Shown here piece by piece: positions 1 to 6,466 of a stretch of DNA of 13,259 nucleotides; positions within the stretch are counted from its first letter, which is position 1; the number at the start of each line of letters is the position of its first letter. Origin of the DNA: Thermoplasmatota archaeon (lineage in GTDB: Archaea; Thermoplasmatota; Thermoplasmata; Thermoplasmatales; Thermoplasmataceae); assembly GCA_023379355.1 (NCBI GenBank), contig JAMCUD010000019.1, forward strand, positions 10,532 through 23,790. Reading direction: 5' to 3'. Made by a program: the position numbers and the translations under genes. The notes under the pieces were generated by a model that saw only the letters and a list, made by a program, of their open reading frames with translations, had not been told where the DNA came from and searched no databases.

Positions 1-58
1 CCTCCCCAATGAGAAAAGGATCGTGGCCGCAGTTGACAGGGTTCTGAAGTTCAGGTGA
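1..58 (+). CDS. 2-oxoacid dehydrogenase E1 beta subunit, 3' end only
   Basis: Only the last 18 codons are present, read in the frame that begins at base 2 and stops with TGA at 56-58. The peptide ends AAVDRVLKFR. A C-terminal tail of the type 'P-x-E-x-R-I-V-x-A-V-x-x-V-L' is usual for the beta subunit of pyruvate and branched-chain 2-oxoacid dehydrogenases, where E1-alpha and E1-beta decarboxylate the 2-oxoacid with thiamine diphosphate. The E2 gene starts 5 bases after the stop, which is the normal E1a-E1b-E2-E3 order. The call rests on this short tail plus context, so the family is likely but the substrate cannot be read here. Confidence 0.75.
   Translation, partial: LPNEKRIVAAVDRVLKFR
53..58 (+). 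promoter_or_regulatory. Ribosome binding site of E2, containing the E1-beta stop codon
   Basis: AGGTGA matches the complement of the archaeal 16S rRNA 3' end and lies 5 bases before the E2 ATG at 64. Its last three bases are the TGA stop of E1-beta, so a terminating ribosome sits on the E2 start signal. This supports the ATG at 64 rather than the out-of-frame ATG at 60. Confidence 0.75.
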
Positions 59-63
59 AATGA

Positions 64-1293
64 ATGTACAGTTTCAAGCTTCCGGATATTGGAGAGGGGG
101 TCTCCGAGGGAGAGATCGTAAAATGGCACGTCAGGGAGGGAGATCACGTTTCCAGAGACCAGGAAATGGTTGAGGTAATGACAGATAAGGTCACCGTCAA
201 GATACCTTCCCCCGTTGAGGGAAAGGTTTCAAAGATCCTGTTCTCCGAAGGTCAGGTGGTGAAGGTTGGGTCGGAAATGATCCTTATTGACAACGGAGAA
301 ACATCAGAACCCTCCAGTGAACAATCTTCTTCACCTTCCCGCAAAGAGACACAAGCAGGGAGTGAGTCCATTCCTGCAGCCGCTTCACAGCATCCAGGCG
401 CAGGCAGGATTCTGGCATCACCAGCCGTCAGGCGGATAGCAAGAGAGAAGGGGATCGACCTGTCCACAATCGCCGGGTCTGCCGAGAATGGGAGGATAAC
501 GCTGGATGATGTGGAAAGATTCATAGAAACTGTCGCTGAAACAGGAGAAACGAAACCGCCTCTGCACAGGGAAGAGAAGGCCGTCCCGGCCGCAAGGCCT
601 GCTTTAGATATGCCAGTGACACAGGACGAAATACTTGAACCTCGCGGACTCAGAAGGCTCATCTTTGAAAAGATGACAAAATCCAAACAGATAATTCCGC
701 ACTTCACCGTGGTTGAGGAGGTTGATGTGACAAGAATAGCAGGCATTATCTCCCAGCTTGCGTCAATGGGAACAAAGCTCACATACACCTCATTCTTCAT
801 AAAGGCGTCCACTGTTGCACTCAAGGAGTTTCCCTATCTCAATGCCATATACAATGAGACTGCCCACAACTATACACTGAAGAAGACTTACAACATAGGG
901 ATGGCAGTAGATACACCAAACGGACTGACTGTTCCTGTCATAATGAATGCTGACATGAAGAGCCTTGTCCAGATCGCGGCTGAAATATCGGATCTAGCCT
1001 CACGGGCAAGAAGCAGCGATCTGAAGCTAGCCGAAGTTCAGAACTCAACGTTCACAGTTACAAACATAGGCAGCATAGGCGGGCTCATCTCCACCCCAAT
1101 AATAAACTACCCTGAGGTGGCGATTCTTGGAGTGCACAGGACAAGAAAAGTATCCGATGCGGCTGGAACAAGGGACATGACTTACATCTCCCTTTCGTGC
1201 GACCACAGGCTTATCGACGGCGCCATGGCAACAAGGTTTCTTGTCAGGCTAAAGGAGATACTTGAGAAGCCGGAATATTTTCTTGTAAGGTGA
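64..1293 (+). CDS. 2-oxoacid dehydrogenase E2, lipoyl-bearing dihydrolipoyl acyltransferase
   Basis: E2 is the core of a cytoplasmic 2-oxoacid dehydrogenase complex. It takes the acyl group from E1 on a swinging lipoyl arm and moves it to CoA. The 409-residue protein has the full layout. An N-terminal lipoyl domain (about 1-78) carries Lys42 in the EVMTDKV motif for lipoate attachment. A Ser/Pro/Ala-rich linker follows. A peripheral subunit-binding domain (about 115-154, ASPAVRRIAREKGIDL) holds E1 or E3. After a second linker, the catalytic domain (about 191-409) has the DHRLIDG motif with His381 and Asp385. The length is normal for a one-lipoyl-domain E2. T. acidophilum has the same operon (Ta1435-Ta1438), which acts on branched-chain 2-oxoacids and pyruvate, so a branched-chain role is likely. 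The sequence alone does not settle the substrate. Confidence 0.95.
   Translation: MYSFKLPDIGEGVSEGEIVKWHVREGDHVSRDQEMVEVMTDKVTVKIPSPVEGKVSKILFSEGQVVKVGSEMILIDNGETSEPSSEQSSSPSRKETQAGSESIPAAASQHPGAGRILASPAVRRIAREKGIDLSTIAGSAENGRITLDDVERFIETVAETGETKPPLHREEKAVPAARPALDMPVTQDEILEPRGLRRLIFEKMTKSKQIIPHFTVVEEVDVTRIAGIISQLASMGTKLTYTSFFIKASTVALKEFPYLNAIYNETAHNYTLKKTYNIGMAVDTPNGLTVPVIMNADMKSLVQIAAEISDLASRARSSDLKLAEVQNSTFTVTNIGSIGGLISTPIINYPEVAILGVHRTRKVSDAAGTRDMTYISLSCDHRLIDGAMATRFLVRLKEILEKPEYFLVR
1288..1293 (+). promoter_or_regulatory. Ribosome binding site of E3, containing the E2 stop codon
   Basis: AGGTGA again overlaps the TGA stop of the gene before it and lies exactly 5 bases from an ATG, at 1299. 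The geometry is the same as at the E1-beta/E2 junction. It makes ATG 1299 the preferred E3 start over the GTG at 1290, which lies inside this site. Confidence 0.75.
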
Positions 1294-1298
1294 CTGTC

Positions 1299-2618
1299 AT
1301 GGACTTTGACGCAATAATAATAGGATCCGGGCCCGGCGGATATGCCGCTGCAATAAGACTGGGCCAGAGGAACAAGAAGGTTCTGATGATCGAAAAGGAT
1401 CGGATCGGCGGGGAATGCCTCAACTACGGATGTATTCCTTCAAAGGCTTTCATAGAACTATCCCATTCAGTTTCATACCTGAAAGAGATGCCAGGGGTCA
1501 GAGCTGATATCAGCATTGACATGGGAGAATGGCAGAAGTGGAAATGGGGAATGATAGGTCGCCTCACAGGAGGCGTCGAGACGCTCTGCAAAGCATACGG
1601 AGTTCGTATTGAGAAAGGTTTTGCAACAATTGTTGACAGGAACACCGTGGAGGTAAACTCAAACAGATATACATGCGAAAATCTGGTTATTGCCACGGGT
1701 TCGGTGCCAGTCTCATTCCAGAATATGAAGGATGTCTATTTTAACAGAGAGATTCTGGATGTTGACAGCATACCCGAGAGGTTAGCCATAATAGGGGGCG
1801 GCTACATTGGCGTCGAGCTTGGCACAGCCTTTGCCAAGCTGGGATCCAACGTAACCATCATAGAGATGATGGACGGAATACTTCCTGGCGTCGACAGAGA
1901 ACTTGTTAAGCCAGTTGAAAGGAAACTGCGTGACCTGAAGGTCAACATCATGGTATCGACGAAAGTTGAATCCGTTGACAGGGGTGAAAAATACACGATC
2001 AGGGTTGGAAACGGCCAATCGCTTGAGGCTGACAGGGTCCTTCTTACCGTGGGGCGGAGGCCAAACACCTCCGGATTCGGGCTTGAAAAGCTAGGCCTCG
2101 AGATGGATCATGGCTTCATCAGGACGGATGACAGAAAGATGACTAGCGTTCCGGGAGTATACGCAATTGGTGATGTTTCCGGGCAGCCCATGCTTGCGCA
2201 TAAGGCGTATTACGACGCCGAAATAGCTGCCGATAACATCTGTGGAATCCATAGCAGAGTTGATTACAGGGCGATGCCATATGTCATATATTCTGATCCT
2301 GAAATTTCATACACCGGGGACCTGAACGGCAAGATGTCAAGTTTCCCTGCTGCTGCTAACGGAAGATCCCTGACCATGAACAACACCCTCGGAACATTCC
2401 GTATTTACTGCGATGAGAGGGGAAACGTGAACGGGGCGGGAATAGTGGCTCCACACTCATCTGAGATGATATCTGAGTTGAGTCTTGCAGTTGAGTCCGG
2501 ACTGAATGCCATGGATATTGGTCTGACAATCCACCCCCATCCTACCGTATCTGAGGGCGTAAAGGAGATGGCTGAGGCTGCCTATGGACTTCCACTCCAC
2601 TTCAAACCTCGCAGCTGA
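1299..2618 (+). CDS. lpdA: Dihydrolipoamide dehydrogenase (E3)
   Basis: E3 is a FAD flavoprotein that reoxidises dihydrolipoamide on E2 and passes the electrons to NAD+. Numbered from ATG 1299 (439 residues), it shows the FAD dinucleotide fold GSGPGG (9-14), the redox disulfide Cys40-Cys45 in GGECLNYGCIPSK, the NAD fold IIGGGYIGVE (165-173), the second FAD motif AIGDV (289-293) and the catalytic His414-Glu419 pair in HPTVSE. A GTG at 1290 would add three residues, but it falls within the ribosome site, so I prefer ATG 1299. At 439 residues it is shorter than the usual 460-475, mainly because of a missing segment near 339-346 in the dimerisation domain. It ends inside lipB, with a 35-base overlap in another frame. 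Confidence 0.95.
   Translation: MDFDAIIIGSGPGGYAAAIRLGQRNKKVLMIEKDRIGGECLNYGCIPSKAFIELSHSVSYLKEMPGVRADISIDMGEWQKWKWGMIGRLTGGVETLCKAYGVRIEKGFATIVDRNTVEVNSNRYTCENLVIATGSVPVSFQNMKDVYFNREILDVDSIPERLAIIGGGYIGVELGTAFAKLGSNVTIIEMMDGILPGVDRELVKPVERKLRDLKVNIMVSTKVESVDRGEKYTIRVGNGQSLEADRVLLTVGRRPNTSGFGLEKLGLEMDHGFIRTDDRKMTSVPGVYAIGDVSGQPMLAHKAYYDAEIAADNICGIHSRVDYRAMPYVIYSDPEISYTGDLNGKMSSFPAAANGRSLTMNNTLGTFRIYCDERGNVNGAGIVAPHSSEMISELSLAVESGLNAMDIGLTIHPHPTVSEGVKEMAEAAYGLPLHFKPRS
2574..2577 (+). promoter_or_regulatory. Likely ribosome binding site of lipB, inside the E3 gene
   Basis: GAGG lies 6 bases before ATG 2584, within the last codons of E3. It is a shorter match than the AGGTGA sites upstream. It supports translation of lipB from the same mRNA and an ATG that overlaps E3. 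Confidence 0.5.
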
Positions 2619-3249
2619 TCTTGGCATAATTCCATATCTTCGTGCCCTTGATCTTCAGCATGGGCTCGTGTCGGCTATCAAAGCCGGATCAATAAATGGA
2701 GCGCTGCTGTTCCTTGAGCATGAGTCTGTTTACACAATAGGCAGGAAAGCCGATCCTGCAAATTATCCCGGTATTAATCCGGTAAGGACTGAGAGGGGTG
2801 GTGACATCACTTATCACGGGCCCGGGCAGCTTGTTGTGTATCCAATTCTGAGGATTGACACAGGAGCGGGCCTCGATGTGAGAAAATTCGTGAAGACCGT
2901 GGAGGATATTGTCATCCATGCACTCAGTGTCTTTGGATACTCAGCAAATGTTGGAGAGGAACCTGGTGTCTGGGTGGCTTTCCCGTCTGGGAATGCAAAG
3001 GTGGCTTCCATCGGAATGGCAATAGATCATGGAATATCGCTACATGGTGTGGCAATAAACATATCACCAGATGTGCTTACTGGTTTTTCTGCCATAAGAC
3101 CGTGCGGACTTCCGCCTGCAGTGATGGGATACGTGAACATTGACAGAAGCGAACTCATAAAGGCCATTCTAAAGGGTTTTGCTTCGCATTTTGGGGAGTT
3201 TTCCTGGACGGAAAAGGATGGAATCATGGAAATAGCCGGAATCAAGTAA
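2584..3249 (+). CDS. lipB: Octanoyl-[protein] transferase LipB
   Basis: LipB moves an octanoyl group from a carrier to the lipoyl-domain lysine of E2-type proteins. LipA (not in this window) then inserts the sulfurs. The 221-residue length fits the family (213 in E. coli). Visible motifs are LFLEHESVYTIGR (43-54), RGGDITYHGPGQ (71-82), the catalytic Lys139 in AKVASIG and the acyl-accepting Cys174 in IRPCGLP. These distinguish LipB from the LplA ligase. The family's conserved DLG...PY segment begins at residue 12, so the ATG at 2584 is a reasonable start, and no better in-frame start is visible. It is the last gene of the E1-E2-E3 operon, which ties it to lipoylation of the E2 just upstream. 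T. acidophilum uses a bipartite LplA/LplB ligase, so the gene is notable here. Confidence 0.92.
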   Translation: MDFHSTSNLAADLGIIPYLRALDLQHGLVSAIKAGSINGALLFLEHESVYTIGRKADPANYPGINPVRTERGGDITYHGPGQLVVYPILRIDTGAGLDVRKFVKTVEDIVIHALSVFGYSANVGEEPGVWVAFPSGNAKVASIGMAIDHGISLHGVAINISPDVLTGFSAIRPCGLPPAVMGYVNIDRSELIKAILKGFASHFGEFSWTEKDGIMEIAGIK

Positions 3250-3273
3250 CTGATATCCTCAGGCAGGTCATTC

Positions 3274-3807
3274 TCACGAGGTGATCCTGATATCCCATAT
3301 CCTCTCTTCTATGCCAAGCCTTCTGTTGGATGCCAGTGCAAGCATGAAGAGAAGTGAAGATACCCTGTTGAGATAGGTCAGTACAGGCATCTCTATCTGA
3401 AGTTCCCTTGTGACAGAGACGGCGTATCTTTCCAGGCGCCTTGCGACTGTCCTCGCCACGTGAAGCGAAGTTGCTTCCGGAGATCCGTCCGGAACCACGA
3501 AAAGCCGGATCTTGCCGATTTCCGCCCTGTAGACTTTAACCCTCTCTTCCAGCCACTCAGTCCTCTCCTTTCCTATGGTCCGGCGTTTTCCTGAAGCTGA
3601 AACATGCTCTCCAAGCGTGAACAGATCAAGCTGGATCTCCCGCAGGTCGGACCTGATGTCATCCCACCTGGAGAGTACTGCTGCATGACCGATAAATGAT
3701 ATGGTCTCGTCAAGGGTACCCTCAAGATTCACAAGGGCTGATCCCTTGCTAACCCTTTCCCTGAGTCCTGTATCCGTTTCACCTGTATCTCCTCGGCGAG
3801 TAAACAT
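3274..3807 (-). CDS. Cob(I)alamin adenosyltransferase, PduO type
   Basis: This enzyme transfers adenosyl from ATP to cob(I)alamin to make adenosylcobalamin, the coenzyme of methylmalonyl-CoA mutase and class II ribonucleotide reductase. The 177-residue all-helical family is recognised by the N-terminal ATP-binding TRRGDTGETDTG (3-14), the GTLDE segment (30-34), LHVARTVARRLER (115-127, with Arg119, Arg123, Arg124 and Glu126) and YLNRVSSLLF near the C-terminus (Asn147). From memory it closely resembles T. acidophilum Ta1434, a structurally solved member, including SRWDDIR and GKIRLFVVP. Ta1434 also lies next to the E3 gene Ta1435, so the neighbourhood is conserved. It converges on lipB with 24 bases between the stops. 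An AGATTTAAT box about 26 bases before the ATG suggests a leaderless mRNA. Confidence 0.95.
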   Translation of the reverse strand: MFTRRGDTGETDTGLRERVSKGSALVNLEGTLDETISFIGHAAVLSRWDDIRSDLREIQLDLFTLGEHVSASGKRRTIGKERTEWLEERVKVYRAEIGKIRLFVVPDGSPEATSLHVARTVARRLERYAVSVTRELQIEMPVLTYLNRVSSLLFMLALASNRRLGIEERIWDIRITS

Positions 3808-3828
3808 GCACTTTCATTCAAGTTAAGG

Positions 3829-3837
3829 ATTAAATCT
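3829..3837 (-). promoter_or_regulatory. Probable TATA box of the cobalamin adenosyltransferase gene
   Basis: On the minus strand this reads AGATTTAAT, centred about 26 bases before the A of the ATG at 3807. That is the expected spacing for an archaeal promoter whose transcript starts at or very near the start codon. No strong ribosome site precedes the ATG, which fits a leaderless mRNA. Confidence 0.45.
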
Positions 3838-3983
3838 TTACTGATTGGTTCGATTCATTGAGAGTCTGTAGATTACGTAAAGATAATATATATTCTATTG
3901 AAAAATAAATATTGCATATTTTCGCATATATTCTATTTAGGTAACAATCAAAGGGCGTATACCAATCATGGTCACGAAGAGAG
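3838..3983 (+). promoter_or_regulatory. AT-rich divergent control region upstream of the phosphate transporter
   Basis: This stretch is far richer in A and T than the genes around it. It holds several TATA-like stretches (TAATATATAT near 3886-3893, GCATATATTC at 3924-3933, GTATAC near 3957-3962) and the repeats listed separately. GTATAC is about 25 bases before the transporter ATG and would fit a leaderless start. The 3924-3933 box would give a leader of roughly 25 bases. I cannot tell which is used. Confidence 0.4.
3888..3937. repeat. Two copies of ATATATTCTATT, 38 bases apart
   Basis: The 12-base word ATATATTCTATT occurs at 3888-3899 and again at 3926-3937. Between and overlapping them, GCATAT occurs at 3914-3919 and 3924-3929, exactly 10 bases apart (one helical turn), and AATAT-TGC-ATATT (3908-3920) is a small inverted repeat. 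The arrangement could be tandem promoters or regulator sites. In such AT-rich sequence some repetition is expected by chance. Confidence 0.5.
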
Positions 3984-5459
3984 ATGGTTGAACCTCATGA
4001 TAACAGTGACCTGCTCAGAGCCCTTGACCAGGCAAGGACGGGCAAATTCCACATAAAAACACTTTTTACAGCCGGCATGGGGTTCTTCTCTGATGCCTAC
4101 GATCTCTTCGTAACCTCTACTGCCATCCCCATTATTGTGGCAGTTTTCAACATAACTGCCGGACATAACATATTTGGAAGAAGCATGATCGGGCCTGTTT
4201 CCGCAGCTTCAGTGGAAACCGGAATGATCGGATCGGTGGCTCTCTTCGGTGCATTTGTGGGAGCTCTTATCTTCGGGAGGATAGCTGACCTGAAGGGTAG
4301 AAAATACATATATGGGCTGGAGATGAGCATCCTTGTAGTCTTCGCAATAGTTTCGGCCCTGTCAACAAGCGTTACAATGCTAATCATTTCCAGATTCATT
4401 CTTGGAATAGGTGTTGGCGGAGACTACCCGGTAAGTTCCACAATAATGAGCGAATTCTCAAACGTTAGAAACAGGGGCAAGATGGTGCTTTCTGTCTTCG
4501 CAATGCAGGGATTCGGGCTTCTCTTCGGAACTCTTATCGGCCTGGTCGCAATTCATTTCCTGCCTCTTGATTACGCATGGAGATTCATGCTGGGATTTGG
4601 CGCAGTTCCCGCAGGATCGGTCATATATCTGAGGAGGAGAATAAAGGAGAGCCCCAGATATTCACTTGAGGTTGGAGATACGCGGAGAGCTGCCATGGCA
4701 GTGGAAGCTGCAACCGGCAAACCGGTCAGGATATCTGGAAAGAACACGGAGTCAAGGCGGATGACCCCATCCCAGTTCATCAGGAGGTACTGGATAATAC
4801 TCATTGGCACAGCCGGATCATGGTTTCTCTTCGACATGGCTTTCTACGGCACTTCCATTAACAGCGGACAGATATTAAACGAGATCGGGTATGGGGCTGT
4901 AGCTGGAAATCTCAGATCAACTATTTTCAACATAGCATTGGGGAATGCCATTCTGGCAGGAATGTTTGCTGTGCCTGGTTACTGGATAGCCGTAAGTCTC
5001 GTGGATCGAGTTGGCAGGAAGAAGCTTCAGTGGATCGGTTTCACCGCCATGGCCATAATTTACTTCACGTTTGCCCTGAAGTATGTTTCCATAACTAAGG
5101 ATCTTACACTTTTTGTAGCCCTGTATGGAATGTCATATCTCTTTGGAAATATTGGGCCGAATTCAACAACATTTTTGCTTCCGACAGAACTGTTTCCGAC
5201 AGAATTCAGAACTACCGGACACGGCATTTCTGCGTCATCCGGAAAATTGGGTGCTGGGATTTTCACTTTCCTTATCCCGGTAATTGAGACGCTCTACGGC
5301 CTACAGACAGTTCTGGGCACGCTAACTGTCATAGCTGCACTCGGCGCTCTGCTCACGGTTTTAACAATAAGTGAGACCAAAAACCGGAGCCTTGAGCAGA
5401 CCTCACAGGCCATTGCCGTTACGGAAAAGATGATAAATCCAGGCTCAAAACAATCCTGA
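3984..5459 (+). CDS. MFS transporter of the phosphate:H+ symporter family (Pho84/PiPT-like)
   Basis: A 491-residue membrane protein with about 12 hydrophobic segments and a hydrophilic loop in the middle (about 218-265), the usual MFS form. The family is shown by AGMGFFSDAYDLF (30-42), the MFS motif GRIADLKGRK (98-107), GIGVGGDYPVSS (141-152), FAMQGFG (172-178), SWFLFDMAFYG (279-289) and LPTELFPTEFR. Residues known to bind phosphate or carry protons in the fungal transporter PiPT (one N-terminal Asp, Tyr150, Gln177, Trp320, Asp324, Tyr328) match Asp37 or Asp40, Tyr148, Gln175, Trp280, Asp284 and Tyr288 with the same internal spacings. Proton-driven phosphate uptake is therefore the best guess. 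A sugar or organic acid role is less likely. It is a single-gene unit that converges with the oxidoreductase downstream. Confidence 0.85.
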   Translation: MVEPHDNSDLLRALDQARTGKFHIKTLFTAGMGFFSDAYDLFVTSTAIPIIVAVFNITAGHNIFGRSMIGPVSAASVETGMIGSVALFGAFVGALIFGRIADLKGRKYIYGLEMSILVVFAIVSALSTSVTMLIISRFILGIGVGGDYPVSSTIMSEFSNVRNRGKMVLSVFAMQGFGLLFGTLIGLVAIHFLPLDYAWRFMLGFGAVPAGSVIYLRRRIKESPRYSLEVGDTRRAAMAVEAATGKPVRISGKNTESRRMTPSQFIRRYWIILIGTAGSWFLFDMAFYGTSINSGQILNEIGYGAVAGNLRSTIFNIALGNAILAGMFAVPGYWIAVSLVDRVGRKKLQWIGFTAMAIIYFTFALKYVSITKDLTLFVALYGMSYLFGNIGPNSTTFLLPTELFPTEFRTTGHGISASSGKLGAGIFTFLIPVIETLYGLQTVLGTLTVIAALGALLTVLTISETKNRSLEQTSQAIAVTEKMINPGSKQS

Positions 5460-5503
5460 TTCGAAGAATTATGCCCTAGTGTCAATATTCGTTGTATCGT
5501 CAA

Positions 5504-6466
5504 CTATACGGCCTGGCCGTATATCCGGAGTACAGCCTCAAGATCGCGGTATGCCAGTTCAGGATCGTACGGCACCGGCCTGTCGTTTGAGACGGAGTCA
5601 AGGAACTGATCAAACTCTGCCTGAAACACATCATATGCGGGGACGTTAAGATTCCTGCCGTTGAGGATCAGATCTCCAAAGGCTGTCCTCCTCTCAGGTT
5701 TCTTGAAATCTTCCCTTGATCTGCTGGAAATATCCTCGTAAAGAGATCCCTCTGACCCTATTATTTCAAGACCGGGCACCATTGGGGAATCCCTGTATGC
5801 CCAGGTGTAGTAAAAGAGGCCGGTTGATCCGTTTTTGAATGTGAAGACAGCCGTTGTGGTGTCCTCACCCTTTAGTGACGAACCGGCATGCACCGATCTG
5901 GACCACAGCCCATCATATGGTCCGCCAATATTCAGCATGGTGTCTATGTAGTGAATGCCGCCATCTATGAGGGCGCCTCCGCCCATTGATGAGGCGTCTG
6001 TCCTCCAACCTTCATTTTCGTAGAATCTCTGGTCCCTCACAATTATCGTATGCACTTTTCCAAGGCGCCCGCTATCCAGGATTCTTAAGGCCTCCCTTAC
6101 CGACGGATCGAAGAAATACTGTTCCAGGACCATAAATTTAACACGGTTCTGCTTTGAAGACTCTATCATTTCCCTCGCATCATTCAGTGAAGTGCCAATT
6201 GGCTTTTCCACGGTGACATGTTTTCCCCGCTTCATTGCAGCAATGGCCATGTCTCTGTGGAGATTGTGCGGCACGACAAGATCGATGACATCTGCGCCAG
6301 ATCTCAGCGCATCCTCATATGAATCGTAAACGTGTGAGATGTCGAAAGTATCCATCGTTTTCTTCCTGACTTCAGGATTCCTTTCAACTATCCCGATATC
6401 CGCATTTCTTATGGACCTCAGGTGAACCTGGCCGAATCCCCTGCATCCAACAACAACAATCTCCAT
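5504..6466 (-). CDS. Gfo/Idh/MocA-family NAD(P)-dependent oxidoreductase
   Basis: A 320-residue soluble dehydrogenase. The N-terminal Rossmann fold begins MEIVVVGCRGFGQVH (1-15). The family motif EKP (87-89, VTVEKPIG) carries Lys88. The catalytic segment GGGALIDGGIHYID (162-175) holds Asp168 and His172, as in sugar and inositol dehydrogenases of this family. Its C-terminal domain forms the substrate pocket. The open frame runs on to an ATG at 6505, but I prefer the ATG at 6466: the Rossmann strand starts right there, and a TATA-like box sits about 29 bases before it, as for leaderless archaeal genes. The substrate is not readable: members act on sugars, polyols, biliverdin and others. Neighbours give no clear clue. 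Confidence 0.88.
   Translation of the reverse strand: MEIVVVGCRGFGQVHLRSIRNADIGIVERNPEVRKKTMDTFDISHVYDSYEDALRSGADVIDLVVPHNLHRDMAIAAMKRGKHVTVEKPIGTSLNDAREMIESSKQNRVKFMVLEQYFFDPSVREALRILDSGRLGKVHTIIVRDQRFYENEGWRTDASSMGGGALIDGGIHYIDTMLNIGGPYDGLWSRSVHAGSSLKGEDTTTAVFTFKNGSTGLFYYTWAYRDSPMVPGLEIIGSEGSLYEDISSRSREDFKKPERRTAFGDLILNGRNLNVPAYDVFQAEFDQFLDSVSNDRPVPYDPELAYRDLEAVLRIYGQAV

Noticed and set aside
252..824. 190-codon minus-strand frame inside the E2 gene
   Set aside because: The E2 frame on the other strand has complete domain motifs. This frame has none and no promoter.
1290..1298. GTG start for E3 that would overlap the E2 stop by four bases
   Set aside because: The GTG lies inside the AGGTGA ribosome site of the ATG at 1299, and the FAD-fold strand begins right after that ATG.
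3250..3295. CTGATATCC occurring twice (3250-3258 and 3287-3295) around the lipB/adenosyltransferase junction
   Set aside because: It is only nine bases, and the second copy lies in coding sequence for the C-terminal WDIRI. Chance is the simpler explanation.
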